Part shown: piece after piece, positions 33,796 through 46,544 of the stretch | Position numbering within the stretch: position 1 is the stretch's first letter | Layout: every line of letters starts with the position of its first letter | DNA from: Lojkania enalia | Taxonomy: Eukaryota > Ascomycota > Dothideomycetes > Pleosporales | Length of the DNA stretch: 64,000 nucleotides | Assembly: GCA_010094045.1 (NCBI GenBank) | Contig: ML986701.1 | Coordinates: 91,222 to 155,221 of the forward strand | Direction: 5' to 3' | The notes under the pieces: generated by a model | Told to the model about the DNA's origin: nothing | What the model saw: the letters and a program-made list of their open reading frames with translations, nothing else | Databases searched by the model: none | Made by a program: the position numbers and the translations under genes

Positions 33796-36700
33796 TAATA
33801 ACTACCCAACGTTAAGAGAATAGGAACTATCTAAAGATGTCTACTATATCGCAAAGTTAAGTTATAATAACTTAAAGACTATAAGCTCTAGAAGAAGTTA
33901 TAGTATAGAAAGTATAGGAATAGGAAACCTATATTATATAGATATAACATGAGCTAGCCGCAGCTAGAGCTGACCTAGCTAAAGCTAAATAATAAGTATA
34001 AGCTAAGATAGCTTTACTAAGAAAGTTTAACAGTAAGAAAGAATATATTAACCCTTTTCTTATATTAATAGAGCTGTACTTTAGGTTTAACAGCACGACC
34101 TTCTTCCTAAACGAGGATAAGATCTTAGCTATAATAATAAATATAGAAGAGACGCTGCTAGTATAAGCTGAACTATTTATAGTAGACTAGCTGGAGAATA
34201 GAGGTAATATAAAGAAGACTAGAGAATCTACGGACGAACTCTTTAAGAGCTGGGAAGGATTTAAAGATAAGGTCCAGAACATCTTTAGAGAAGTAGATAT
34301 AGAATAGGAAGTATAAAGGAAGCTACTAAAGCTAACCTAGATTAAGAGGGTAACGGATTATACTACAGAATTCTAGAAACTTAGCGCTAGACTGGGATGG
34401 GACGATAGTATATTAGCAGGAATCTTCTATAAAGGTCTTAAGGATAAAGTTAAGGATAACCTAGCTAGAGAAGAAAGGCCAACCGAACTATTAGAAATGA
34501 TCGAATTGGCGGTTAGGATTAACAACCGTCAGCACGAGTAGGAGATAGAGAAAAGATCTCAGCCGCAGATATTTATACTAGTAAGGAAAGAAAGTAAGAT
34601 AGCGCTATAAGATAGTAATCTAATAGTCCTTAGAAAAGTTAAAAAGGATAAGGGAAAGAACTACCAACGATTAAGGATAAGCAATCTTAAGAAAGAAAGG
34701 CTTAAAGAGGGAGCGTACCTTCTATATAGATAAAAAGGGTACTATGCGAAAGAATATCCAAATAAGAAAAAGAAAGCCTAAATAATAACTATACAACCTA
34801 CTAATAAATGCTAACTAATATAGTACTAGACGTATTATATAAATAATAGATATGAGACGTACTATTTAGCAAAAGAAGGAAGTAATTATTAGCTATAGCT
34901 AAAAAGGGCAGCGGTAGTTATTAAACGTATAGAGTATCTACTAGAAGCACTAGGACTCGATAGTACAACTATCCTAGAAAGAATAAAGTAAAAGAAGTAC
35001 TAGATCTACAATAAAATATACTAGATAAGGTTATACCTCTAGAAATACTAGAATATCCCGTTTAAAGAAGTAACGTTCCGAGACAGCTAAGACGCACTAG
35101 AAGCTATAGTAAAGTTAGCAGGAAAGGTTATAAACGAAGAAATATTCGAGTATATATAAGAGATATACTAAAGCTACTCTATAGAACTAGTAAAAGGTAA
35201 GAAAGGGAAATATATACTACCCTATAAGAACAGCTGCGAAAAAGATTAGGCCAGCTGTTATTAGAATAACTGCTAGATATATAAGGGTATTAAAATAAAG
35301 CTAGAAGTATAGCTAAAGATAGATATAGAATTATTACTAAGAATCTTACTATCTTAAGATAAAATAGAAGATTATATAGAAAATAGGTACTGTTAAATTT
35401 ACAGAAGTCTAATTTACCTTAGAATAGAATATCTATACTAGCTTAGTAAAATCGTTGTAGAAGTTAAAGAGCTGAGGAAGGTAGTCTTAGAAGTAAGGGA
35501 GATATAGGGGGATATTAGAGGACGACTTAATATTACGGCTCGTAAGATAATAGGAGTAAGTATACTTAAGGAGGAAGAACGTCCCAAAAACAATATATAT
35601 TTAGAGGAATATAAAATGCTAAGCTGGAAATAATATATAGTTAGATACTAGTACTACTAAAATATATTTAGGGTATTTAGATAGTAAGGATTAGATAAAA
35701 ACTACTAACTAATTAAATAGTAATAGTATTTCTTAAGATAGAAGTATAAGATATATAGTAAGTAAGTAAAGGCCGCTTACACCTAAAAACTATAGATAAG
35801 GTACAGTATAGATAGATATCTACTATATAGAGGAGAAAAGGAGAAGGTAGGGTTCTTCCTACCTTAGTTAAAAAACTAAGCAGCCCTTAAGGCGATAGTT
35901 ATATTAAGGAACTGGGTAAGAAAGCTATTAGAAGAGTTACTAGTATAGTACCTTTATATATAGTACTCCGAGCAGAGTTTAACAGAAGGAAGCTTAGAAT
36001 ACTACTTAATAGTAGAGCTTTAAACACGTTTATATCGGTGCAATAGGTTTATAAGAATAATATAGAGTAGAGGGAAAAAGTAGTACCTTGCACGATACAC
36101 CTAGCAGATAATAAGCTAATAGACTATAGCAGAGGAGTTATACTAATAGAAACTAAAAAGCGAGCGCTTAATATTATAAGATATACTAATATAAGAAGTA
36201 TTAATATTATAAACCTAGAAAAATTTAATATATTACTAGGTATAGACTAGCTAGCTAAATATAATCCTAGAATAGATTAGTAGTAAGAGATAGTTTATAA
36301 GCTATAGAGCCGATCTAAGATAGAATAGATAGTAGGATAGTATAAGATAAGACATCCTTCAGGTCTATAGTTAATACAGAGAGTATCAGCAGCTACAATA
36401 GTAAGATATCTTAAGAAGATAAAATAGATGCTAGATATTATCGTAGTTTAAAAAGTGCGTAAAAAACTATAGGACGATAGTATACTCTAAGAAATCTAAA
36501 GGGATTATAGCAAATTTGTAGGGCTATATAAAGAAGCAGAAAATAGAAGGTTACCTAAGTATAAGAAATACGACTATAAAATTATTATCGAGGATAAAAA
36601 GAAGTTAAAACCTAGTCTAATATACAACTTAAACTAAGAATAAAGAGAAGAACTTAGAAAATACATCTAAAAGAATTTAGCAAGAAAGTATATACAACTA

Positions 36701-39434
36701 AGCTAGAGTAAGATAGTATTACTAATACTATTTGTACCTAAGAAAAACAGTAAACTAAGGTTGTATATAAACTATAGATAGCTAAATAATACGACTAAGA
36801 AAAACAGATACCTATTACCTAGGATAATAGAACTTATAAGTCGATTATAAGGAGCTAAGTAGTTTATAAAGTTTGATATAAGAGAAGGATACTACCGAAT
36901 TTGGATAAAAGAGGGCTATAAATAGAAAACAGCATTTAAAACAAGAGAAGGTCTTTTTAAATACTTAATAATACTATTTAGACTTATAAATATACTAGTA
37001 ACCTTCCAAGTAGTTATAAATAACGTATTAAGGGAATACTTAAATATATTTATAATAGTATACCTAGATAATATTCTAGTCTATATAAAGGAATCGCTAA
37101 GAGAGTATAAAAAACACGTTAGAAAAGTACTAGCGAAACTATAGGAGTATAAGTTACTTATAGTCCTAGAGAAATGCGAGTTTTATAAGATAGGAATAGG
37201 GTTCTTAAGATTCCAGATATCTAGAGACGGTATTAAAATAGAATAAGAAAAGGTTAAAGCGATACTAGAATAGCTAGTATCTACCTTAATTAAATAAGTC
37301 TAGTCTTTTCTAGGCTTCGCGAATTTCTACAGGAAATTTATAAGCGGGTACTCTAGAGTAGTAGTACCCTTAACAGAGATTACTAAGAAAGAGAAGAAGT
37401 TTAAGTAGTAAAAAGCGTAGTAAAAAGCCTTTAAAAAACTAAAAGCTTACTTCACCTTAGTATTAATATTAAGGATACTAGACCTAGAGAAGTAATTCCG
37501 AGTGGAAACTAATACTTTAGATAAAGTAATAGGCGCTTACTTAAACTAGTAAGATGAAGATGGAAAGTAGAAGCTATAAGCCTACTTTTTAAGAAAAATA
37601 AAACTAGAAGAACTTAACTACGATGTATATGACAAAGAACTATTAGTAATAGTTAAAGTGTTAAAAGAATAGTAAGTATATCTAGTAGAAACTAAATACC
37701 TATTTAAAGTCTAGATAGACTATAAAAACCTTACGTACTTTATAATAATAAAGGAACTTATAGAAAGATAAATATAATAGGCAGAATAGTTAGTAGACTA
37801 TAACTTTAGAATAATATACTAGAAAAGGTTAGAAAATGTAGCTGTAGACGTACTAAGTTGTAGAGCTAACTATATAACTAAAGAAAAGTACGAAAGAGAC
37901 GCGATCTTAAGATAGAAATTAGATAAATCTCTTATATATAACTACCCACGAGTCGCCTAGGTTATAAAACTAACTACGCTAGAGCAAACCTAGTAATAGA
38001 AGCTAAGAGATATATAGATAGTAGAATAATATCTAATAAGTAATAATAAAGTAAAAGCAATTAAAAATGTAATTTAGAAACAACTATATATATACCCGTA
38101 TATATAAAAGTAGATAATAAAAGAATTATACAAATTGTTAGAATAGAGATACTCAGGAGTAGTAGAAATAGAGTAAAAGCTAAGGAAGAGCTTTACTCTT
38201 ACTAATATAAGAAAGAAAGTATAAGACGTACTAAATAAGTATTTAGAATGCGGAAAGAATAAGGCTACGAGGTATAGGCCTTATAGATTCTTACAGCTAC
38301 TAGAAGCACCTAAAGGACTATAGGAATGGATTACAATTAACTTTATAACTAAGTTACTAAAGTTAGTAGAACTAGGGTTAGAAAGAAGATGCGATATAAT
38401 TATAAATGTAGTAGATTAGTTAATAAAATATATATACTTCAGACTAGTATTAGAGATAATAATAGTACCTAAACTAGTATACGAGTTATTATATATAATA
38501 TTCGCAGAGTATAAAGTTCTAAAATATATTACTTTAGATAGAGATAAGTTGTTTACATCTAAATACTAGCAGGGATAGATAGAAAAGATAGGAATCTAAT
38601 AATAGATGTTAACCAGCTTCCACCTATAGATAGACGGCTAGATAGAATAAGTTAACTAGAGCCTAAAAACGTATTTAAGAATATATATTAATAAATAATA
38701 AAATAATTAGGTTAAATTATTATCTATAATATAGATAGCCTATAATAGAATAACCTAGAGTACTATAGGGACTATACCCTTTAAAGCTAACTATAGATAG
38801 AAAGCTATTATATATTAGGAATAGAATAAGAAAAGACTTCTAGTCCTAATAGTAGACTAAAAAGCTAAAGAAATAAAGGAAATCTACAATTAACTTAAAG
38901 AAAAAATCTAGTTAAAAAACCTTAAAATAGTAGAATAGACTAATAAAATAAGGATTAAGGGACTAACCTTTAAGAAGGGGGGTAAAGTTTTCTTATTAAC
39001 AAAAAACTTAAAGACTAAGAGACCTACGAAGAAGTTGGATTATAAAAAAATAGAACTATTTCTAATTAAAGAATAGGTTGGACCTATAAATTTTAAACTA
39101 AAGCTACTAAATAAGATAAAAATATACCCGGTATTTTATAAGTTAAAGCTAGAACCAGCGCCGGACAATGCACTACTATAAGAAAGCATTAATATAGAAC
39201 TAGAACAGGAATATAAAGTAGAATATATACTAGCAAAAAAGCGATTTAGACGTTAGTAGAAGTATCTAGTAAAGTGGGAAGGATACCTATAGGAGAAAAG
39301 TTTATAGGAACTAGTATAGAACCTAACCAACTGCACTACGAAGCTGAAAGAGTTTTACTAGAAGGCTAGAACGATAAATTGTTAAGTAAAGCCTAGTTAG
39401 GAAGTAATAGCAGTAGTAATATAGAAGGAGCCTC

Positions 39435-39947
39435 TTATACAGAACTCAGAGCGATAGTAGAGAGCGCCTCGGACCTGGCGGACCTCCTCTCCTCTTCCTC
39501 CAACTTCTCTTGCTCTTCTATTAACTTCACCTCTTGTTTCCTAAGATCTAAACCGTACTCCTCTAGAGAACGGACGCGTCTCTTAGTATATTCTAGACGA
39601 GAAAGAGCCGCCCGACGGCAATGTATAGATTCCTTAAGATAACGAATCTCCTCTTTCTTAGCAGCTACAAAATCTCGATAGGTAGAGGTAGACTCCTTAC
39701 AAGCCTTCGATATGTTCGCTAGAAAACAGCGAAGGGTACTCTCAGTTAGGGAAAGATCGCAGGATAGACCCCGAGAAAGATATTCTCCACATACAGAAGA
39801 AAGGGTAGTATTACTATAATAGTTGCGGTTCGCAGACTAACAGTTTAAATAATAGTAGGACGAATCTATTACAACGCCTAAAGAAAAAATTAAGTAACTA
39901 GTATAACAGTTACAGGTAGAAGTGTTTTTACGCTAGACCTTTAGCAT
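39435..39947 (-). pseudogene. Antisense coiled-coil frame in the 3' region of gypsy G1
   Basis: On the minus strand a frame of about 170 codons runs from an ATG at 39947 to TAA at 39435, with only two internal TAG codons, both explainable as CAG to TAG. The last ~95 residues are free of stops and strongly charged, e.g. AAKKEEIRYLKES, LEYTKRRVRSLEEYG and EEQEKLEEEERRSARSE, predicting a long coiled coil. The upstream part contains several Cys/Tyr/Ser-rich stretches. The segment 39440-39800 is visibly richer in G+C than the rest of the element. It could be a genuine accessory antisense gene of this retrotransposon family or captured host sequence. No known function is recognised. Confidence 0.6.
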
Positions 39948-40170
39948 AGTAGAAGAAAAAGAAGAAGAATAGGGCTATACTCGCGAGCTGAGTAGGACCT
40001 ACTAGAATATATAAAATACTAACCCTAGAACGGAAAAATATAGATACAGCCTTATAGTATACCTATACCGAGTATATTAGAAGCTAGAATAAGCTGCCTA
40101 TAATAGTAGGATACTGCACCTAGACGGAATAGGTAAGATAATAGATTAAAGAGCTTTGGGACGAACCTAT

Positions 40171-40185
40171 AGAGGGGGGAGCGGG
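40171..40185 (+). other. Polypurine tract of gypsy G1
   Basis: AGAGGGGGGAGCGGG lies immediately before the 3' LTR, where plus-strand synthesis would be primed. It is interrupted by a single C. Confidence 0.75.
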
Positions 40186-40725
40186 TATTATAAATATAGA
40201 ACGCTAAGAGGTACCGCTTCTATAGCTAGGGCTTAATCTAATATTAGCTACTATAGAGGTCGACTCGGACGAGGACCGATAGGGTAATAATAGGCAGAAG
40301 CATGTTAGGGACTAGTTATTAGATAGTAAGTAGTAGGACTGCGGGAACTGGGGAGATAATTAGTTAGATAATAAAGTATAGCACAACCTATATATATAAC
40401 TATAGCAGAAGTATTAGATATAGTAGGATAGACCTAATAGACCTGACAGACCTAATAAGCTAGGCTTAGCAGTCTTAGACTTAACTATATAAGAAGGGGA
40501 GATCTCCTTTTAAGATTAAGTCCTTTATAGTTATTCTTACAGATTTATCTTATTACTCTATTAGACTTCTAAATATACTTATTACATTCGAAGAACCGGC
40601 GAATCTAATACTCTCTTATTACTAAAGCTACCACCTCTAACTAATCTAATATTAATAAGGCCCCGGCGTGTATACGACTGCAACAGCGGTCGTTATATAT
40701 ACTAGCAGTATATAGGTTAGTAATA
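40186..40725 (+). repeat. 3' LTR of gypsy G1
   Basis: This 540-bp LTR is a near copy of 33256-33795 differing mainly by transitions. It is followed by target-site copy AATAG. Confidence 0.9.
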
Positions 40726-40730
40726 AATAG

Positions 40731-41158
40731 ATCTATTAAACGCTTTAGTAAGAATTTTATTAATTAGTCTCGTTTAATATAAGTTAGATTAGATCTAACT
40801 ATATCTTTTACTTCTAAAATCTATATTATTATAGGATATCTTTTTAATTAAACTCCTACTTACTTAATTAGTTAAAAAACTCTATTTAAAATAGTATATA
40901 ATAAGAAGCCCTTAATTACTTATCTACGCTTCTATAAATATAGAGCTTATATATTATATATATAGATATTAAAAAGAGATAAGCTAAGCTTATATATACT
41001 AATTAGATACCTAGTTAGATATAATATATTAAATATATATTATATCTAGCTACTAAAAGTAAAGAGTAGAGCTTATTAAGAGAAGGTTATCTATATTAGA
41101 GATATTATATTTAAGGAAAATCTATTCTATTAATACTAAGATAATTCTAATTCTATAT
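40731..41158 (+). mobile_element. Copia element C3, part 2 (integrase end)
   Basis: The frame continues from 33255 across the gypsy insertion: SIKRFSKNFIN, then NKKPLITYLRFYKYRAY and LIRYLVRYN, the usual C-terminal end of a copia integrase ('KPxxxHLRxxGCxAY...GYLVGYD'). Stops are frequent. It ends at solo LTR 41159. Confidence 0.72.
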
Positions 41159-41437
41159 TATAACGGCGTAGGCAAGACAATAGGTCCGAATGCGGCACGA
41201 ATCCACTCAGAGGTATATAGGAGTATGTGGGGGATTAGGGACCTGGGAATTCTATTAAGACCTATAGGCCTTGTACGAAAGGATATAGAAGAACTACTAA
41301 GCTACTTATAAGGGAGTGTGCAACTATATACGGAAGGGAAAAGGGGTAGAACCGGGGGTAGGATAAGATAAGCGAAAAGCTTTGGGATAAGGTTGTATAT
41401 GAAGCTTTTCGTGGAACGATTTCTTTGCATTATTATA
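41159..41437 (-). repeat. Solo LTR, gypsy family G2, inverse orientation
   Basis: The 279-bp LTR matches the G2 LTRs at 41522 and 56612 in inverse orientation. TATAT occurs on both sides (41154-41158, 41438-41442). It lies 84 bp from the 5' LTR of element G2, forming a large palindrome. It is less RIP-mutated than that neighbour. Confidence 0.88.
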
Positions 41438-41521
41438 TATATTATAAGACTTTAAGTTTATAAATATTATTTATATATACTAAATACTAGCTCTTTAAAA
41501 CTTTAAAAACTTGTTTAAACT

Positions 41522-41800
41522 TATAATAATATAAAGAAATCGTTCTATAAAAAGCTTTATATATAACCTTATCCAAAAGCTTTTTACTTATCTTATTCTA
41601 CCTCTAACTCCGCCTCTTTTCCTATCTATATATAGTTGTATACTCCCTTATAAGTAGCTTAATAGTTTTTCTATATCCTTTTATATAAGGCCTATAAGTA
41701 TTAATAGAATTCCTAAGTCCCTAAACCTCTATATACTCCTATATACCTCTAAATAGATTTATACTATATTTAGACCTATTATTTTACCTATACTATTATA
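41522..41800 (+). repeat. 5' LTR of gypsy G2
   Basis: This 279-bp LTR, TATAATAATA...TACTATTATA, aligns end to end with 56612-56890. It is preceded by AAACT. Confidence 0.9.
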
Positions 41801-42601
41801 TTATATAGAAGAACTTAATACTACTAGTAATAGCCTCTTTAATAATATTATATTGATTATTTATTTAACTATATCTAAGTTTAAAATATATTTAATTTAA
41901 TTTAGATTATAATACTTATATACTATTATATTAAATTATTTAGTTACCTAAATAGGATTTTAGAGACCTTCTATTAACTAAAGTTTTTAGGTTTAGAACT
42001 TTCTATTTCTTATAATTAGAATTGCCTTTAGAAAAGCTGTATAGAGTATACCTAGGTAGAAACTTAGAGACTACTAATAATCTATTAGAATTAGAGGCAA
42101 CTACTAATATCTAACTATAATTTACCTTCTAATTTCTATACTAGAACTAATATATATATAAGTTATAGTAAGAGTAAACTTCTATCTATATATATAGAAC
42201 AACTATTACCTCTTATAGGGGGCCCTATAATAGATAGACCCCTCTTTATAAGGCCTATAATAAAGAATCTATTTAATTTAGAGGAAAATTAAAATAAATT
42301 AACTCTTAAAGAATAAATTACAATTTTATAAAAGGAGATTATATACTTAATATAATAGAGAACTATTAGTCCTAATTAACCTCTATAAACTACTAAATTA
42401 GAACTAATAATATATTAAGAAACTTTTATAACTCTTTTAATAAGAAACCTTTTAGCTACTTTTAAGCCCTTTTAAGTCTACTTTATTAAATATACGCCTA
42501 AGATTAAAAGTTTTATAGATAGTAGTAAACTAATATTTAAATAATAGTAAGCCTCTATTCTAAACTAATTTAAGATTAATATAGATTACTATTAAATAGA
42601 G

Positions 42602-44458
42602 TATAATATAAAGTACTACTAAGCCAGCTATACCACCGAGCCGGCTACTTTTTCTTAGCACCACCAACACCATGTATAAGACCTTAATTTACTTGCTATC
42701 TATAAGAGAACCTATATATAAAATACTTGGACTAGATTTAGAAGAAGCTTCTATATCTTTTTAGCACGTATAAGCGTTATACTCGGTCTTTCTACAGTTC
42801 CTATAGTACTGTTAACTAGGTTGAGCTGGTTCCTTACTACTACTACTATAAGCCTTCTTAGATCGCTGAGGAGTTGTAGATACCTCAGCAGCTCTGTACA
42901 AAGCTCCCTTACTATACTCTATTATACTACTATACTAGATTCGCTTCCGTTTATATGTTTTATACTTTATTATAACCTCTAATTGCTCTTTAAGCTCTAT
43001 AATCCGGTAGTTTATAAGAGCGTTTTAATGTAGCATTAATTCAGCTCCTTTTATTAGCTGTAAGAAGCCTTCTTTAGCTTCTTTTAGTAATTGTACGAAG
43101 GACCTCTATATAAGAGTTAATTATAACCTGAATTCTTGTATATTACTTAGTATTTTTAACTACTATAGTATTTTTAATAGGGGTGCCTCTAGTAGTATAT
43201 ACAACTAGACTTTAAGGCGCTTAAAAACAACCTACGCGTTGATAGAAACTAGTCTAGATATCTTAAAGGCCTTTTTATAGTTCTCGTACATAAATATATT
43301 AAAAAACGCGTCTTTAAAGGCTGGTAGAAAGCCTTCCTTATTAATATAGTAGACGCGTCGGTATATTAAGTCTTATATACGCTGGGAGTACTTTAGCTTT
43401 AATAGTAAGAAGTATACTATATTAAGTAGCTGTAGGATATATAATAAATATACTGGTATATAGAGGGTAAGGATCTTTTATACGAGGTAATAATCCTTAA
43501 AATCCTAGTTTAGATAACTCTTATAGCTATTAAGAATAAGTAGCCTATATAACTCTACCTAACGCGTTTTTATATACGCGTTAAAATACTTTAACTACTT
43601 AAGACTAAGCTTATTATTTGTCCATCTATTCTCAGAAACTGAAAGCTTCTAGTTGTATAGTATATCTATCTCCTTATACTATACTGAGATATAGACGCGT
43701 CCTTTATAGATAATAAATAGTAGAGTTGCGTACCTAGCAGTATAGATACTCTAGATTACTATAACCTACTCCTAATTACCTAGCTGAATAAGTATAGGTC
43801 TTATATAGTATTCTAAACCTGTAACAACTTTTATAGAGCTAATTATATCTATCTAGAAGCCTATCTTATTAAAGTTATAGATATTATCTTTATAGATACT
43901 ATACTTAGCTACTATCTCTTATACAAGCTTAAACCACGTGTTAATAACCTCTAGATCTTCTTATAATATCTTCTAATAGTCCTTTACTCGATTAAAAACT
44001 ATTTTAAGCTTATTTATACGCGATATAAATCGTTTAGGCTAGTTCTTATCTATAAATATCCTACCCTACGCACATAATAGTTTATCTACTATATCTGCTA
44101 CCTTATAAAGCCGCGGCGCAAATCCTCGCAAATTAAGGTTAAGGATATATCGTACAATCGTATGCTCTTTAGTTGCTATAAGCTTTATATAATTTAGTTG
44201 AATTTAAGGTCGAAAGGTAATTCTATAAAGCTGGTTAGAGAGCCGCTAGTATTATATATTAAAAGCTGCTGCAGCGCGTTATACGCTTTAAAATTAGCCT
44301 AAAATATAGGTCTAAAGGGTAAGTTCAATTCTACCTTCTTAATTAGATAGATTAGCTTCGTGTTGTTAAAACATAGCGTTACGTACAGAAAAGTTGCTAT
44401 GCTAAGAAAAAGTAGCTGGCTTAGTAGTATAGCCGGCTCGGTGGTACTTTACGTTATA
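42602..44458 (-). mobile_element. Fot1/pogo-like transposon (family F1), full length, inactive, in gypsy G2
   Basis: At 1857 bp it is the same length as the copy at 8251-10107, with the same inverted ends bounded by TA and a minus-strand DDE transposase with RIP stops. Here the terminal repeats read AAGTACCACC... and AGCCGGCTCGGTGGTACTT. It interrupts the gag region of gypsy G2 in the opposite orientation. It differs from the other copy almost only by transitions. Confidence 0.88.
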
Positions 44459-46544
44459 TATATAGTATTAGTATAAGAATATACTTCTAGTACTGTAAAA
44501 GAGTATCTAAAGTTAAAATACCTAGCTAAATTAGACTAGTATTAATTTAAGAATATAGAAGAAATAATTTTACTTTTACAATTATATTTTATTATAAGTA
44601 ATAAAGAAATAGAAGTATAATAGACGTTTTAGGTTCTAAAGATAAATAAAAGAGAAGTATTTCTAACTTTTAAAGCTCGCTTTATTAGTATAGCTATTAG
44701 AAGATCTATATCTTAATCTAAGTAGTTCTTCTACCTATAAGATAAGATTCTCTCTAGCCTAAAGATACTAAACCTTAACTTTAAGCTTATATAGAAAGGC
44801 TTCTTTAATACTATAGTCGTCTACTTAACAGCTTATAATATAGAAAGGAGAAGCGTTTTTAACCTTCTAAAATAAACTATTAACTTATAAATTATAGCTA
44901 AAATAAATTTAGATTAGTATTAGAAGGCTTTTAAGAGTTTATCTAAGGTAATCTATAATTTAATACTACTCTAATCTACTCTAATATTAATATCTTATTC
45001 TACTATAATCGTTTTTTAATAATCTAATAAAACTCTTATACCTAAAAGATATATAACTCTAGATAATTACTATAATTATAGTAAACTAGAATATTTTATA
45101 AACAAATATATAGTTTTTAAAGTATAAAAGATAAAGGTTAAATAAGAGAAAATTAAAGAAGAAGAGTTCTTAGATATAAATAAGTACTATCTAGATAGTT
45201 CTTAGGTAAGAAATAGAGATATCTAAGAAAACTCTCTATCCTAAACTTAAATAAGTATAACTTATTAAACATCGATTTATTATATTTATTTAGAAAAAAG
45301 TACTTCTAAATTTCTACTATTTTATATTTAAAAGGCGTTAGTATATAACTAAATACCCTTATTAATATAAGTATTTAAGGCTTTTTATTCCTTAATTCTA
45401 TAGTAGCTAGATTACTCTCTTAAGCCCTATATATATTAATATAGTACTTACCCTTTAAAATTACTATTAAAGGTTTTTAGGACCGAATCTAAACCCTAGT
45501 TAATTAGTATATCTACTTATACCTATAAATTAATAGGAGAACTATCTAAAACTACCTATTTATTATTATAGATTTAGATACTTAGAATTATATTATTAGT
45601 ATTAAATAGTTATATTATTTTTAAGTCTAGTTAGATATAGATAAAAATTAGATTATATAGCCTTTTAAGTATCTTACTACTTATAATTCTTTACCTTCTC
45701 TTCTTATATAATTAACTTAGCTAGTATATAATAAGAAGGTAAAGTTAGATATTTAGTAATACGTTACTCTATAAGAAAAGGACTAGTATTAATAGTTCTG
45801 TAATCCGACTATCTATTATATTAAGGGTCTACTAAAACTACTAAAACTATATTAATTTTTTATAACCTATAGTTTAAATAAGCTTAAAGCTCTTATATAC
45901 TAGTATATAATAAAGTCCGAATCCGATCTAAAGAAAGTCTATTCTTCTATTATTACTCTTATCTTAGCTAATACTTTCTACTTTAATATAAAGAGAAAAG
46001 AGAACAAGTTTTTCTCTATATCTCTATACAAAATCGAGCAGCTAATTAAAGATAAGTAAGTTTTAAAGCTAGAAGATAAGGCTAAAAATAAAGTACTAGT
46101 AAATCTCCGATTACTATCTAAATACTATAGGTATTAAGATATATTTAGTAAAACTATAACTTATTAATTACTAGAATACTACTTTTATAATTATAAGATT
46201 ATTTTTATAAAATTTCTCCTTAATAGTTATAGTCTATTATATAAGTAGAATATTAAGGAGCTAGAAGTAACTAAAAAGTATATTATAGATAATCTATAGT
46301 ATAGGTATATTAAGTAGAGTTAAAGCTCTTTTATATTTCTAATCCTTTATATCTATAAACTTAATAGTAACCTATATATTTATATAGATTATTATAAACT
46401 TAATACTCTTACCTATAAGAATATATATCTAATACCGCGTATAAATAAACTCTTATCTAGATCTACTAAAGTAGTAATTTTTACTAAATTTAATATTTAT
46501 ATAGCCTTTAATAAGATTAGAATAGATTCTAGTTCTAAAGAATA

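Larger units (their letters stand above)
33256..40725 (+). mobile_element. Complete Ty3/gypsy retrotransposon G1, 7470 bp, inactive
   Basis: Two 540-bp LTRs flank gag-pol, and AATAG occurs on both sides (33251-33255, 40726-40730). Gag spans roughly 33950-34800 and ends with a CCHC-like zinc knuckle near 34715-34760. The reverse transcriptase core is near 36840-37080 (FIKFDIREGYYRIWIKE, YLDNILVY), followed by RNase H (37450-37720), integrase (about 38150-38950) and a chromodomain-like end near 39200-39360. This order is that of chromoviruses. RIP has put stops throughout. A polypurine tract AGAGGGGGGAGCGGG precedes the 3' LTR. The 0.75 kb between pol and that LTR holds an antisense frame (39435-39947). 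It is inserted in copia C3. Confidence 0.92.

Noticed and set aside
41159..41800. Inverted-repeat DNA transposon
   Set aside because: The two arms each have separate target duplications (TATAT; AAACT shared with 56891), so they are independent LTR insertions.
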